A DNA stretch of 64,000 bases from assembly GCA_018697195.1 (NCBI GenBank), contig CM031878.1, forward strand, positions 8,385,786 through 8,449,785, written 5' to 3'. The notes below the pieces were generated by a model. That model saw only the letters and a list, made by a program, of their open reading frames with translations. It did not search any database and was not told the origin of the DNA. Shown here in pieces: positions 48,401-61,100 of this stretch (the first letter of the stretch is position 1; every line of letters begins with the position of its first letter). Source of the stretch: Certhia americana. Lineage: Eukaryota; Chordata; Aves; Passeriformes; Certhiidae. The translations under genes and the position numbers were made by a program.

Positions 48401-51400
48401 GCCTGCTTTAGCCGTGTTTGCTGAGAGCTTTGCTGGAGGAATGCTTTGCTTGTGTACTGTCACCTGTAAAATTTGGCAGATGCTTTCTGTTATACCGATT
48501 CCTAATCCATGGTATATCCTGGGCATTTGGATCAACTTGCTTTGCATTTAGCAGGATTTCAGATGTGTTTTCTTTTCTCTTAGGCCCTCCTTATACCTGA
48601 CTGGGCTGCTGTGCATAATTCTGCTTTTGTTTGCCTTTTGACTGGCTTCTGAGTCCTGCTTGGTTTTGTGTAAATGGCAAATACCCGATTGAGGAGGAGT
48701 GAAATATGGCAGGCATTTGGAATGGGAAACACCACTGATCATGGCCAGTCTCTCAAGTGGCTGTCTATTACTCTTTCACTGGATACCCACCATACTATGT
48801 CATTTTACACCTTATTGAGACACTCTTCTACCCCAAGGAAGTTGTGTGTCTCAAAAAATTCCATGTGTGTACAGTTTGGATCAGTCTTTCCAAGCTGCTG
48901 CTGAATAGTAGGCATCTTTTTTTCCCAGAACTTTTAACGCCTTAGACATTTCAGACATTTGTCTGGAGTGCTCAGTGATCTGTAGATATCTGACCTCCTA
49001 CATGTGTGCTCTGAGTGTCACCTTGGGTGTCATACTCTTGCTCTGCTTGGAGCCTCTTTTCTAATCTCTCTGGATGCATTTAAAACAAAGATCAATGCTG
49101 CAGGCTACTTCACCGACACGTGAGTTACGGTTTTCTAGACCTTCTGATTTTTATTACTTGCACATTGAACATTTAACATTGTCTTCACTTGCCATGGGCT
49201 GGAAGTATCTGATCTCTCAGATACCCTCAGCTCTTCCTGAGCTTGGGGCAAATGTTTATGTGATACTTTAATGTTTTTGTTTAATGATACTTTTTCACCA
49301 TTAGCATTTAAATCAGCTGATGAGTTGGGAGAGCAATATCCTTGTTGGTGTTTTGTCTCTATTCAGATTTTTTGTTAAGTTTAACTCTTGCTTTTCCCTG
49401 CATTTAGCTTCCTACATCTTGGGCCACACAACCAATATCAATATAGTTTGTTTCTTGTATTTTACCATGGCTTTATAGCTCTTTGAGGTGGACTGGAATT
49501 CAGCTGTCCTTGCTTGAGGAGTAGTGGCTTTTTGGTCCCCTGGAAAACACCTAATAAATGAGTCCTGAATCTGATCGTGACAGTTTTGGTTCATATTTAT
49601 TCTTATCAGTCAATTGGTAGTAATTACTCCCAACTTCATGAAATTCCCTCCCTTTGAAATGTCCCTCACATATTGCTAGGGATTGTTTTTGGATAGCCCA
49701 TGTAGTATTTGATTTGATCGCAGCTACTGCAGGTAACTATTAAATCATTGTTTTGTAGAAGCAAATTGGAGTGGTGATCCAAAACGGTTGTTCTGCTGCT
49801 TAGCAGTTGTTGAGTTGGAATGCTGTCTGCAAGTTTTGAAAGAACTGCAGAAGTACTGGCAGTCATATGAGCTCTTCAGCATTTCTCTGTTTAACTGTCT
49901 TTATATGAGTAATGCTGTCTTTGATGAGCAGATTTCAGCTAAATACATTATGAAATACATAGTGTGCATCTATATGTCTGTTTCATCTGGGAAGAAAGCT
50001 TCAAATCTAATCCAGATTTTAAAAAAAGGTTAAACTGAGAAATCTGTGGTTGATAATTTCATGAAAAAATGCAAATGTGATTTACTTGGTGCATTGTAAA
50101 CAGCTGAGATCTAACTCTTTCAGCAGGCTTTCAAAACAGTTTTCTTACTGTCTTTTTAAGTTATTTTCCCTGTTATGAACTTTGAGTAATTGAATATGGG
50201 AGGTGGGTCCATGCATTCAACATGGAAGTGTACACTGAGAGAGGTTCAGTTCATGGGAACCCTGTGCTGAGAGAGAATTAAATTGGGGCACTGTGAGATA
50301 TGAATAAATGTTGCCTGCTTTGTTTGCAGGATTTACTTTTGCTGGCCACACTTAAATTTGTAAAGATCTTAAAATCACTGGAGAGGTAGGAACTGTGTTA
50401 AAGGAATTGAAAATCCTGATTTTGTTCCCTTTTGGATTGCCTGCATCTGGGCAGTCAGAGCATTAAAAAACATAAAGAAGGAATGGTGTTTCAACAGCTT
50501 TGTGCTGACCTCAGTTTCCTGATGCTCTTTCTTGCAGTGGAGCATACTGTATGAGTGAAAAGTGAATTGGACTGGGATGTCTTATCTGATGAAGGATAAG
50601 AGGAGGTGTCTTGTTCAAGATAATCTCTAGCCTAAAACTGTTGGCTAGTTTGAAAGGAAATGTGGCTCCAACCTTGACCATGTCCCTTTAAGGAATACTG
50701 CTTTTAGCCTTATTACTTAAAGCTCTTGTGACTTAACTCTCTTAAATCTTTACAACCTAAATGCTCTGCTAAACAGACTCCAACATTTCCACCATGGAGA
50801 CCTAATTATTAGCTATAAAATAACTACAGATTTATGCTTCTGAGTATTAGCACATTTTTATTTTTTCTACTCAGGCCAGTGTAGCAATACTCAGCTTTAA
50901 AAACGTAATTTTTAAAAGAAGTAACATGGTTTGTCCCTTCAGTTTTGGGTTGCCGCTCTGTTCAGACAAAATCGTCACCATATAACCAACCTGCTGTTGT
51001 CTTTGTTGTCAGCAAAGAAGGGATTTTGGATCTGGAGCTAAGTGTGGTGGCCCATGAAAGCTTTCACTGTTCTGAGCTGTTGTGGCAGCACAATGCTGCA
51101 GTCCCTGTGCCAGGGATTCAGGTGTGCCTGGGTAAGGGAACCGTGAAGGAACTGCATCACCTGGAACCTCTTCTGAAGGATATGTAGGACTTCTGTCCAG
51201 CGTCATTACCAAACTCCATTTTTCCCAATCCTTAAGAACTAGAAGGGCAAGGAGTACAACTTTCATAATAGCTTCTCCAATCTAAGGAAAGGCATGCCAA
51301 CTTTGGCTGTTCTGATGCTAAAGTTAATAAACCACTTTTAGCATAAAATGCAGAAATTCATCATGTATGATAATCAACATAAAGAATACGTAAATACTGA

Positions 51401-54381
51401 ATTTCTGGACAGAAACCTCTAAGAGACATTTTCCTCTCCTAAAAGCTTGTATAAACTTCAGAAGAGGCTTTCAGAAAATGTCCAGGGACTTCAGATTTTC
51501 AGTACCTGTGATTATTCACTTGTAGTTATCACACACTCTTCCGTTCCAGCAACCTCAGTCCTTTGCAAACAAAGTCCTTGTGGAGTGTTATGGCTGCAAT
51601 TACCCACTGGAGAGCTACAAACCCGTGTTGTGGAAATCTTCAGTAATTGTTTTTTCCCATAGGGCCAGGAGTACCAGACACACGGTGCCAAGGTAGTTTG
51701 TCAGGTGTGTGTGATGAAGGAATTTGACTGCTGAGTAAACTATTACACACATTGTAGAAAATTGTTGTTCTTCTTTTGTTCCCCTTCCAAATTTCATACA
51801 TAATTCTTCATTGTAAGATTTCTTTAAAGGCAAGCAGGTAGTGTTCTTCAGGAGATTGTTTGACCTCTTCACGCTTCATGTGGCTCGTCTTTGAGAATCA
51901 GAGAGGTCGTAAATTATTAGAAAGCCAAGATTGCCTTTGTTTTTGGATTTGGGATTTCTAACCTTACCAAAATCATAATGCCATTTTGTAAGTTAATAAA
52001 GTCATGTTTCTAAATGAAATCCTCAATATTTTGTGATTCAGACATCCCGCAACCTTGAGCTCCTGATCTGAACCTAAACTTGTCGTGTGTGCCTTGAACT
52101 TGGCATGCAGCATGGGTATGGATTGGTAGGGAGGGAAAAATGGATATGAAAGAATAATGTTATCTCAGCTTTTCCTACCTGGTATAACTTCCTGCGTGTG
52201 CCGAGTTTTATTAGATTTTGACCTATCAAATTAACTAAGTGGAGTCTGTGTATGCTCCATTGTAGTAGGAGTTTTTTTGAGATTAACTGCTTAGACACTC
52301 CATAGTTACAAGGCCAGAATGAATTGTTGTAATCATCTAATATGACCCTCTGTAGTACTTAGTGTTTCTTAAATATAACAACTTAGAGTCTAACAGAAAA
52401 AGATCAGATTCTGAACTAAAATTGATGAAGGATTTTCTATGGTTCTTGGCAGCTTTGTTTGATTATCATATGTAACAAATTTCTGCTTTTTTTGTGCTGA
52501 AGTGGTTTACTACCTTCAACATCACAACAGTAGAATCTGGTGTGACTTTCCTTAAGTTGGAGAAGCTATTTTGAAAGTTGTACCTCTTGCCCTTCCAGTA
52601 CTTAAGGGTTGGGAAAAACAGAGTTTGGTAATGTCTGTTACTTGAGTAGAGGCGAGTGGATGTTATATTATGAGTAATCTGACTATAATTACCAGTGTTG
52701 ATATGTTTTTCCACAGTTAAAAAGAGATCAAAACATGCCATGACCTATTAGATCTCAGTGTTAAATCAGTATATTGTTACACTTTGGCTAGGTGGGAGGA
52801 GTGTGGTTTAACAGAGCTCAAGGGACAGACCTTTTACTTCTGTTGTAACCTTGACTTTGAAGTTGCTGTCCTGTATAAATCTGACACTTCAGTCAAAGGT
52901 GTAGGAACGTGTTCAGGCTGCATTGAAGGAGAGTAGCACGTGACAGAAGTTTGAATATACATGAGTTAACCTTGTGCATGCTTCCTGGGGGCCTGCAATG
53001 TGTATTTCTTTTTCCTTATAGAATGTCAGGGAGGAGCTGGTGCTGCAGATGAGATTGGGATTACCGGATCCTGAAATGACAAGTGCTACAGTATATGAAG
53101 TAAACAATGTAAAACATGTGAATTAGTAATATTGGGTTAGTTTTCCTAGAGGCTGCAAACACATTTGTGTTATAAAGCCGGATAGGAAGCTTGTGACTGA
53201 AGTGGGAAGGGGGCTGTTAATTTAGGACTGAGAACTAGCCCCCAGAAGGTTAGCTGGAGTCACGAGGAGTGGGGTTATGAGTGAAACAGAGATGCTGGAA
53301 GGGCTATCCTACTCTAGAAAGAGAGGAATAGAGGTGACTGGGAAAATTCCACTGTGGTTTGTTGATGCAAAATTGTAAAGCAGCATTAGTGTGGATAAAA
53401 GAGAACCAGCTGGGCTGAAATTGCTTTGGGAAGAGCTGATAAGAGATTTTGCTGTGATAGCACAAGAGATCTACTGCACGTAGTCCAGGATTTAAAAAAT
53501 GTGGGTAAAAATCTCGTAACATGGTTAGAGCAAAGTATTTCTGGGTATTCTCACTGTGAAAAACTGACACCCCACACCAGAGAATATATGCTGTTGGTCA
53601 TGGCTGGGGTACAGGGAGCTGTGTTATCTGACAATTTCACCATCAGACAGTGACTAAAGCCATAAAATTGATGGAATGAACTGTAGATGTGACTTTGAGA
53701 GGCAGAGAAGATTCTTCAGGGAACTTGGACATGGAAGTGAATTTGGTTTGAATGATCACAACTGAAACTAAATTAAGGTAAACAGATGAACATGTAGGTT
53801 AGCAATTGTCAAGCCTCCAGGGAAGCTGAAGAAGCCTTCTGGTGAAGTGAGGAGGTTGGATACAGAGGAGGGCATGAAATTCAGGGAAGCTACAGGGGTA
53901 AATATTAGCATCTCAAATAATAGAAAAGGCTCCACCTTGGAAATTACCCCAGAGCTGATGATTCACCTGTTCATTACGTCAGGATATGCTGAGCAAACAG
54001 AGAACCTCTGAGAGGTGTGGGCAAAAAAACAGTTCGTAAAGGAAGGTGTGTGTTGAGGATCAGGAAGTCTACGGCTATGACAGGGGCTTCCACCTCAGCA
54101 GACAAAGTAGCATCTTGCAAATGGTAATAAAACAGGTAACAGAAAGTGCTTTGGTCACATGAAAAGGGGAAACAGACAGCCTGCACAGGGGGAGGAATCA
54201 GATTTCTGTGCATGGGGACAGGGAGTTGTCCCCCTCTGTGTAACTATGAGCTGGGTATGGTCCCTGGACTATAGGAATTGTTTCTTATGAAACTGAAAAT
54301 TATTCACAAGGGTGGGAAGATAGTTTTTAATATCCTGTACTTGTGTCTGGTAGTCTGTATCCCAGAGTGCTGAAACATGCT

Positions 54382-54912
54382 TGTACTAGGTTGATGCCAA
54401 ATTGTATCCCCATTCATCTGTTCAGCTCAGAAATAAGTTTTGCACCTTTAAAACTGGATCTGAGAGTGACAGGGGGAGAAGGAGAAGCGGTGGAATGTCT
54501 GAGGTAGTTGTTTTCAAAACATGAAGATAAGAGTTTTCAGCTTTCCTTCACACTCAGCCTGTGTTGTCTGCAGAGTGGATAGCAGGAGAGAACTCTCCTT
54601 TGCTTTTGGTTAGTTTTTGGCTAGCTGAAGCAGAGTTCTCTGAACTGTGGGTTTTTTCTTTTTCTTGGGACTGTTTGAACCTGTTCTGGACTAAAACCCA
54701 GACGAGCACTGGCAGCTCACACCTGTGGCCCACCAGGCCTGGTCTGTGCCTGGCTTTTCCCAGTGCCAGAGGGACTGACAGCAACTGAGTGAGCTGAGAT
54801 ACAGCCCATGAGAGAGACTTTCTGAATTCATCATCTCTTTGGAGTGGCAAGAGGTCTTGTTGCTGAGTAGTTTTTTTTTTGTTGTTTGTTTTTTTTTTTT
54901 TGTTTTTTTTTT

Positions 54913-54943
<31 letters not shown>

Positions 54944-55101
54944 GTGCTGGGGAGTGCTTTGCCTGTTAAAGAAACAGGTTTTTTTCCACTTTTCTTGGGG
55001 AAATCTTTTCCTGTACCAGTTGGGGGAGGGGACATTTGGATTTGCTTTCTAGAGGGACCCCATTTGCAGGTTTCTTCCCAAATTTGCCCTAAACCAGGAC
55101 A
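54382..55101 (-). mobile_element. Solo LTR of a songbird-type endogenous retrovirus, antisense to UNC13B
   Basis: A 720-bp element starting TG and ending CA, flanked by ATGCT at 54,377-54,381 and 55,102-55,106, a perfect 5-bp target-site duplication. On the minus strand it begins TGTCCTGGTTTAGGGCAAA, a start I associate with abundant songbird LTRs, and ends ...CATCAACCTAGTACA. No internal genes or partner LTR are present, so it is solo. A 5-bp duplication fits ERVL-like elements (inference). It includes a long T/GTTTT tract at 54,871-54,941. It contains no viral protein-coding sequence. Short open frames inside it are incidental. Confidence 0.85.
54871..54941 (+). repeat. Poly(T)/GTTTT simple repeat inside the LTR
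   Basis: T runs separated by G, then five or so GTTTT units. On the LTR's own strand this is a CAAAA repeat. Probably variable in length. Confidence 0.9.
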
Positions 55102-57976
55102 ATGCTACATTTAAAATCTGAACTCTGCCAGCAGAAGTTTAATTATGGCTGCAAAGAAGCAGTAGCACCACCTAAATGGAGAGGAATAGATGTGGTTTCT
55201 GTGGATAGGCAGGAAGATAAAGCAGATGAGTGATAAATGTGGGTAGATATGGATCTTGACTTCAAAAGCAGGCAGGACTGTGACAATATGGAAAGTTTAA
55301 ACTATTAGAAGAGAATAATGAAAAACTTTATAGACAGGTGGAAGCAACGTGGAAGGGTATTATATGAAATGTGACACGGGATTGTGAGAGGAGGATTGTT
55401 TTGGCTAGCTTTTTGTTTCTAGATGAAAGCTTGCATCTATTTGTACCTCTGTAATATCTCAAAAATCATAAAGCAGTCTTCTTTTTCAAGACAATTGGAA
55501 TTGGCAAAAGTCATGTAAAGAGTGTAAGGAGCTGTCTGTAGCAGAAGCTAGTAACGTTGCTAAGACTAGTGGGAGATGCAAATAGATGTCTTCCACTTGT
55601 GTCATGACAAGAAAGAATACAAATGTGTATGTCAAAGCCATTCTTAAGGAAAGTCCTAATTACATAGTAAGTTTTGAAGCAAATAAATACAATTCAGGAA
55701 GGACTCTGACCCCTGAGGAGAGAGAATAAAAATGAGTTGATGTTCTGTAAAAAAAAAAAATACACCCTTAGAGGCAAATGACAAACATTGCTGAGAAATG
55801 TGAAACTTTGTGAAAGGAGAGGTGTTGGGGAGTTCTTGTGTCTCTGTACCATGCTTGTAAACAGAAGCTGATGGGATCTGTGACTTCTGTCCATTAAAAA
55901 CATCAGGAAATTAAACATAGCGTGAGGAAAAACATGGAGAGGGTGAATAATGTTGACATAACATACAGGAGGTATATGCATGCCTTTAATTAAAGTGTTG
56001 GGTGGAAGGTAGGAATGATTTTGAACAGTGTAAGTGATCCAGCATTAGAGTTGGTGATCCCAGAGGAGCCTTCCAGTCATGATCCTCACTGCACTAACTT
56101 CATTTTGACATGAGTTACTGTTCTGACAACTAATTGCTATAAACAAACTGTATATTAAGATAAAATTTTGATGTAGCAGCTTCCTTATAAATAAGTGTTA
56201 ATAACAAGGAAAAGAACCTCCATGTGAAGGAACTCGATTTTTACCTAAGGTTGTTTGTTTTGGTTAATGGTTTTGATTCTTATTTTACCTGGTGGATTTT
56301 CACCTTACCTTTTTTTTGAGGTCCAAATGTAAGCAAGCAGCATGGCTTTCAGGAGAATAGTCTTGGGCACACTCCTTGTTGGTATTAAGACCTTCTTATG
56401 ATTCAGTTCTTTGTCTACATGCTGTTTCAAAACAAAGGTATTGGCAGGTGAATGCTAATGTGTTTGTGAGGCGCAGCTCTTTTAGATGGCAATCTGTCCT
56501 AGTTCTGCAATTTGTGGGTGTCCTCCAGGAACCAGTACTGTCTGAGCAGTTTATGAATGTGAAGATTAAAATCAGAATGCCAAAGGTATAGTTTGCCAAC
56601 AGTGATTTTTTATTAGATTTCCTGTTCCTGCCTAGAATCTCATTCAGTTACACCATAACTTGCACCCTAACAAGTTCTTTTACTCTTTCTTAATCCTCAC
56701 AGTAAAACTAATTTCTGTCTTTTAGATATTAATATTTTCTCGCTTTGTGAAGCCAAACAAGTAAATATCGAGTTACATAATAATAAGCTTTTATTAGTAT
56801 TTCAGTTAAAAGTATTTCTCATTCTAGTCCAATCCTCCTTCATTATTTGGTGGGGAAAACACAGGCACTGTTTTTCCTGGAAGCTTATAATTTACTGCAG
56901 CATGGTGAGATGTTTTTTGCTTAAAAGTATATATATATAAAAATTTACTGAATCCACCACAAATGCGCTATTGCTTTATTTTTGAGTTTCTCTTCTGATG
57001 AATATGCTAACCCTCTGAAGTTAAACAGTGATATTTGTTAGTATCATTTTTTTGTCTCGGTGCCTTTCAGGACAAGCTTGTGCTCAGTCCTGCTTGACAA
57101 GTAACTGTGTTCCAGTTGGCTGAGTTCTTGCAATCCTGGAACTTAAATCGAAACTACCAGAAAATAGACCAAGGCTGTGATTAGGTGGCAATCACTACTG
57201 GTGTGGTTAGTCAGCAACTCTTTTTTCCAGGGTGCATCTTGTTTACACTAAGTCTGAACAGGGAGCGTAGAAACCTGAGTCACTGGGGAGACTGTTCAGG
57301 TGACTTTTGTTGACAGGAGAAAAGCACACGCCAAAGAACAAGCACACAAGTGGTTTTGTTCTGTTATTTCTGCTCTTTCCTCTTTGGTACTACAGTACTT
57401 GTGTCTTCTAGCAGCTATTACCTCGGCTGTGACCAGGCTCTGTGATTTGACCTAATAATTCTGGCAAGATTCTAGTAATTTAAGTGGCCTTTATCTTTGT
57501 GTACAACGTCTGAGCAGAGGCTGCATGTGCTCTGTGTCTTGGAAAAAATGATTCTGCAAAGAGGTGTATCTTTTTTCAAAATAAATACACCTACTCACTC
57601 CCCTCAAACCTGAAGAAATTAATTTCTCCATTCATTTGTTTTCTGAATTACTGTTACTTTTCATTATGTGTGGAGTTCTAAAATAATTTTTATATTTGCT
57701 CTTTGGTTTTTTCCCCCCCCCACTGATGCTTTTATTATAAACTAGTTGAGCTGTTGCATTGTTATCAAAGTCAGTTTACCAGCTCAGACTGGCTCCTAGC
57801 AGACTTGATACATTATCAGTCTGTCTCTTTTCCTGCCTTCTGGTGCAAGGATATGGCTTTCATTATGCATATTTCCTTAGTCTTTGGCAGCTGGAGACGT
57901 ATGTGAGTTGCAGTCTGTTTTGTATAAAATTAAGTAGTATGGGTTTTGTTCCCTTAATCAATTAAGGCATTTCCAG

Positions 57977-58025
57977 TAACTTAAAATAATATATTTCTGC
58001 CACTAACTTAAAATAATGTATTTCT
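57977..58025 (+). repeat. Two-copy tandem duplication, 27-bp period
   Basis: A 22-base motif beginning TAACTTAAAATAAT occurs at 57,977-57,998 and 58,004-58,025 with one substitution. A small local duplication. Confidence 0.85.
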
Positions 58026-58141
58026 AAGCCTTGCAGAATTTGAAAAAATGGCATATTATGCCACTGAAAATTGAAAGCCTTCTTTATGTACTACTCTGTC
58101 CAGTAGTAAAATACATATAAAAATTCTGTAAGATTTGGTGG

Positions 58142-58162
58142 TTTTTTTTTTTTTTTTTTTTT
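58142..58162 (+). repeat. Poly(T) run of 21
   Basis: Homopolymer run. It could be an antisense retroposon tail, but no body was recognised to its left. Confidence 0.9.
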
Positions 58163-61100
58163 CATGATGAAGCACAGATTCAGGAGTAGGATGCTATCTT
58201 TTCTGATGGTAAAACAGTTAAAAGTTCAGGAGAAACCTGTAACCTGTAGGGAACCCCTTAAGGCAAAGTGACCAAAGCACAATCTAACAGAATACATTTT
58301 CTGAGAGAGTCAGACACACAGTAAGTTGCTCTACTACACTGCACCCAAGCTGCTTTTGACTAATAATACTAAGGCTGCGGGAGAATATTGGAGAGGCGTG
58401 GCAGCTTGGATTACTGTTTAGTTCACCTCTTGGTTGGGGAACCAGGTCGCCTGACAGAGCTGTCTGTGTTGCCAGCGTCAGGAGGATTAACCTCTTATAA
58501 TCTCTGTGATTTGAATAAGAGATTTTGTTCCTGTCCTCACTGCTCAGTTCAAAGCAGCTGCTGAGCAGAAACTTTGGTGCATCTTCAGTAATGTGTCTGT
58601 ATTGGTCAGCCAAAAAGGGAAGAAATAGATGTTGCGAGAATTTTTCTCCTAGCTGTGATTTTTAGCACCTGATTTAAGTGTTTGTAGGGTAAATGTATAT
58701 AGGTGGATTTAGCCGTTCTCTGGAATCAGGGAAGTTGGTGAAATCCTCAGTTTCCTTTTTGTTTTCAAGGTGTTCTGTTACACAAGTAGTATCAAATCCA
58801 TTTCTCCATCAGCATGCTCTGCTTCCCCAGCCCCTTGGAGAGCAAACTTTGGACAAAAACAATCTTATAAGCACATCATAACAAAACTTAAGTCTGTGTT
58901 TGTTTCCTTACTTCTCAAGAAAAGTATAACTGATGCAGACCAATTAGTTGAAGGTGATGCTCACCTGCCTATGCTAGGTCATGCCAAAGCTAGGAGGGAT
59001 TACTCAGTCAACTAAGGTTTGCTCTTGAGGACTGGTGGTGGTAGTAATTAGATACTTAGCTCTCTGCTTAGGGCCCCACAAAATTTGAAGGATTTTCTTT
59101 CGTTTATTGTGGTTGAGGGGGAGGCTCTTCAGTATTAGAAAAACCCGACTCTGCTGTGTCAAACAGGTAGCAAAGGATCTTGCCTCGCTTTGATAATCTG
59201 TTTCTTTTTGATGTAGAACTGTATGGGTTTTCCTGTGTTGTCTACATTAAAGCATCCCATACTGCTGTCAAGTGACAACAAGTATGTGTAGGAAAAAGGC
59301 TAAACTGTGAAATAAGGTGTCTGAAGCATGTATTCCCCCTTGCTTTTGAAGAAATGCCGAAGTGGAATTCACCTGAAATTGCTAGCACCCATAAGCATTG
59401 ATTATGTTGGTGATGGAAGAGGTTTGGTGGTAGAACAGATTGTATGAAACTGCTTTCAAAAATGTCACCTCTGGCTCCTAGGGGCATATTAATTGTAGAG
59501 TAGGTACTGCTATATCATCATCTCTTTTCTGGGAATTGTCTAGATGTCTGTATGGATAAGATACAGGCTGACAGGCTTGTTCTGCAGCCTCACTCATGAT
59601 ATGGTTTCTCATAGTAGAAACTTCTGCTGAAGATGTGAAAGGAGCTCCTTGGTCTGTAGGGCAGAAGACATCTGGTTTGGGACCCAAGTGCAAGATGTCA
59701 TTGATGTCAAAGTGGTTTTGGGGAACTATAGCTAATTGAAGCAGTGAGTCTGTCAGGCTTGCTGAAGCAACAGATGTTTTGGAAGCAATGAATTAGAAAT
59801 CTGACTGGCATTGTCATGGTGCTGGTAGGCGGAGAGGCAGTAACCAGATATCTTTGAGACAGCAAAAAGGGTCTCTGTGGCACCTTGCTTGTGAGTGTTC
59901 TTGTGTTACTTGGTTGTGGTTCTTTGTGGAGAAATTGGACTGACACTTCAGAGCCTCTCCCTGGTGAAGAAAACCATCTGAAGGTAGTTTGAATGCTCCA
60001 CTGTGTCTCAGAGCTCAGGCCATTGGCTCAGGCAAGTGGCTGTTGAGGTGACAGGCAGAAGTAAAGTGAAATTTCAGGTATCTGTGGAAAGGTTATGAAG
60101 GAGCAAAGCACAATTCTGAATAAGAGTCTGAGGATGCTGACTCTTGCCTTGCTAGAATTAACTTGTTGGTTTGCACTGAGGTCATGATAGCTGCCAGATC
60201 AGTTGAAAAGTGAGTAATGAGGTAAAGGGCTCTCTGCAGAGCAGCATGCAGGCTGGAGGCACCTTGTACTCCAGCACTGGCTGTGGGACTCTTGAGAGCT
60301 GGAGCAAACACTTTCTGCACAGCCTTTAAGGATGATAATGAGGAAAGATTTTTGTCTGGGCACTGTGAGGCTGTCATTTCAGCAAGCCCCAAAGTGGACA
60401 GAAGATGGCTTATGGTTCTTGATTATTGTTGTAATTACCTGGAAGATGATTTGAACTCAGGGGGTTAGTCTGTTTTGTGCTGGCTGGATAAATATGCTGA
60501 GACTATCTGCCTTCCAGCTGAACTGGAGGACCATGCCAACAGGAGAAAGTGGGTTAGATACAGAGAGCCTTGGAAGAGCATTAGCAGTGATGGGAATTTC
60601 TGGAAGAGTGTTCTGGTGCTGGGAATTCCACTCCTCAACTGCTACCTTCATGTTCTCTCTCCTGCTCGGCATTTCACCACACTAGCTGCCTGGATGTAGA
60701 AGCTTCTGCACTTTTTCTGGTTCCAAGTATATTTCATGTAAAAAACAGGAATTATTTAATGGGCTGTTGACACTCTGGAATCACTGGCAATGCAGATCTC
60801 TTTCAGGAGCCTGTAAAGTTCAAGATCTGCATGTTCCTAGCTTCTTTACTGTTTCCAGCATCTGATTCTAGCTTTCTTGGCTGTACGGTTCATGAATACA
60901 ATTTTTTTTTTTCCCCTCCTGGACAGAAAAAGCAAATAATGTCAAGCTTATTTCAGCTGCTCTTTATCTGAAATCAATTGAATGCTTCCTACTGCCTTTC
61001 AGGAAGCTTTTTCTGGGATCAGCTGTAAGTAAACTTCTTGCAGCTTCTATTCCAAAGCAGAAGTTCCACTAAGTGGTAATGTTTAATGTAATAAAGATTT

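Noticed and set aside
53040..53110. Possible exon after the TTTCCTTATAG acceptor-like site
   Set aside because: The sequence after it does not encode the expected UNC13B C2A residues and shows no matching donor, so it is a chance acceptor-like site.
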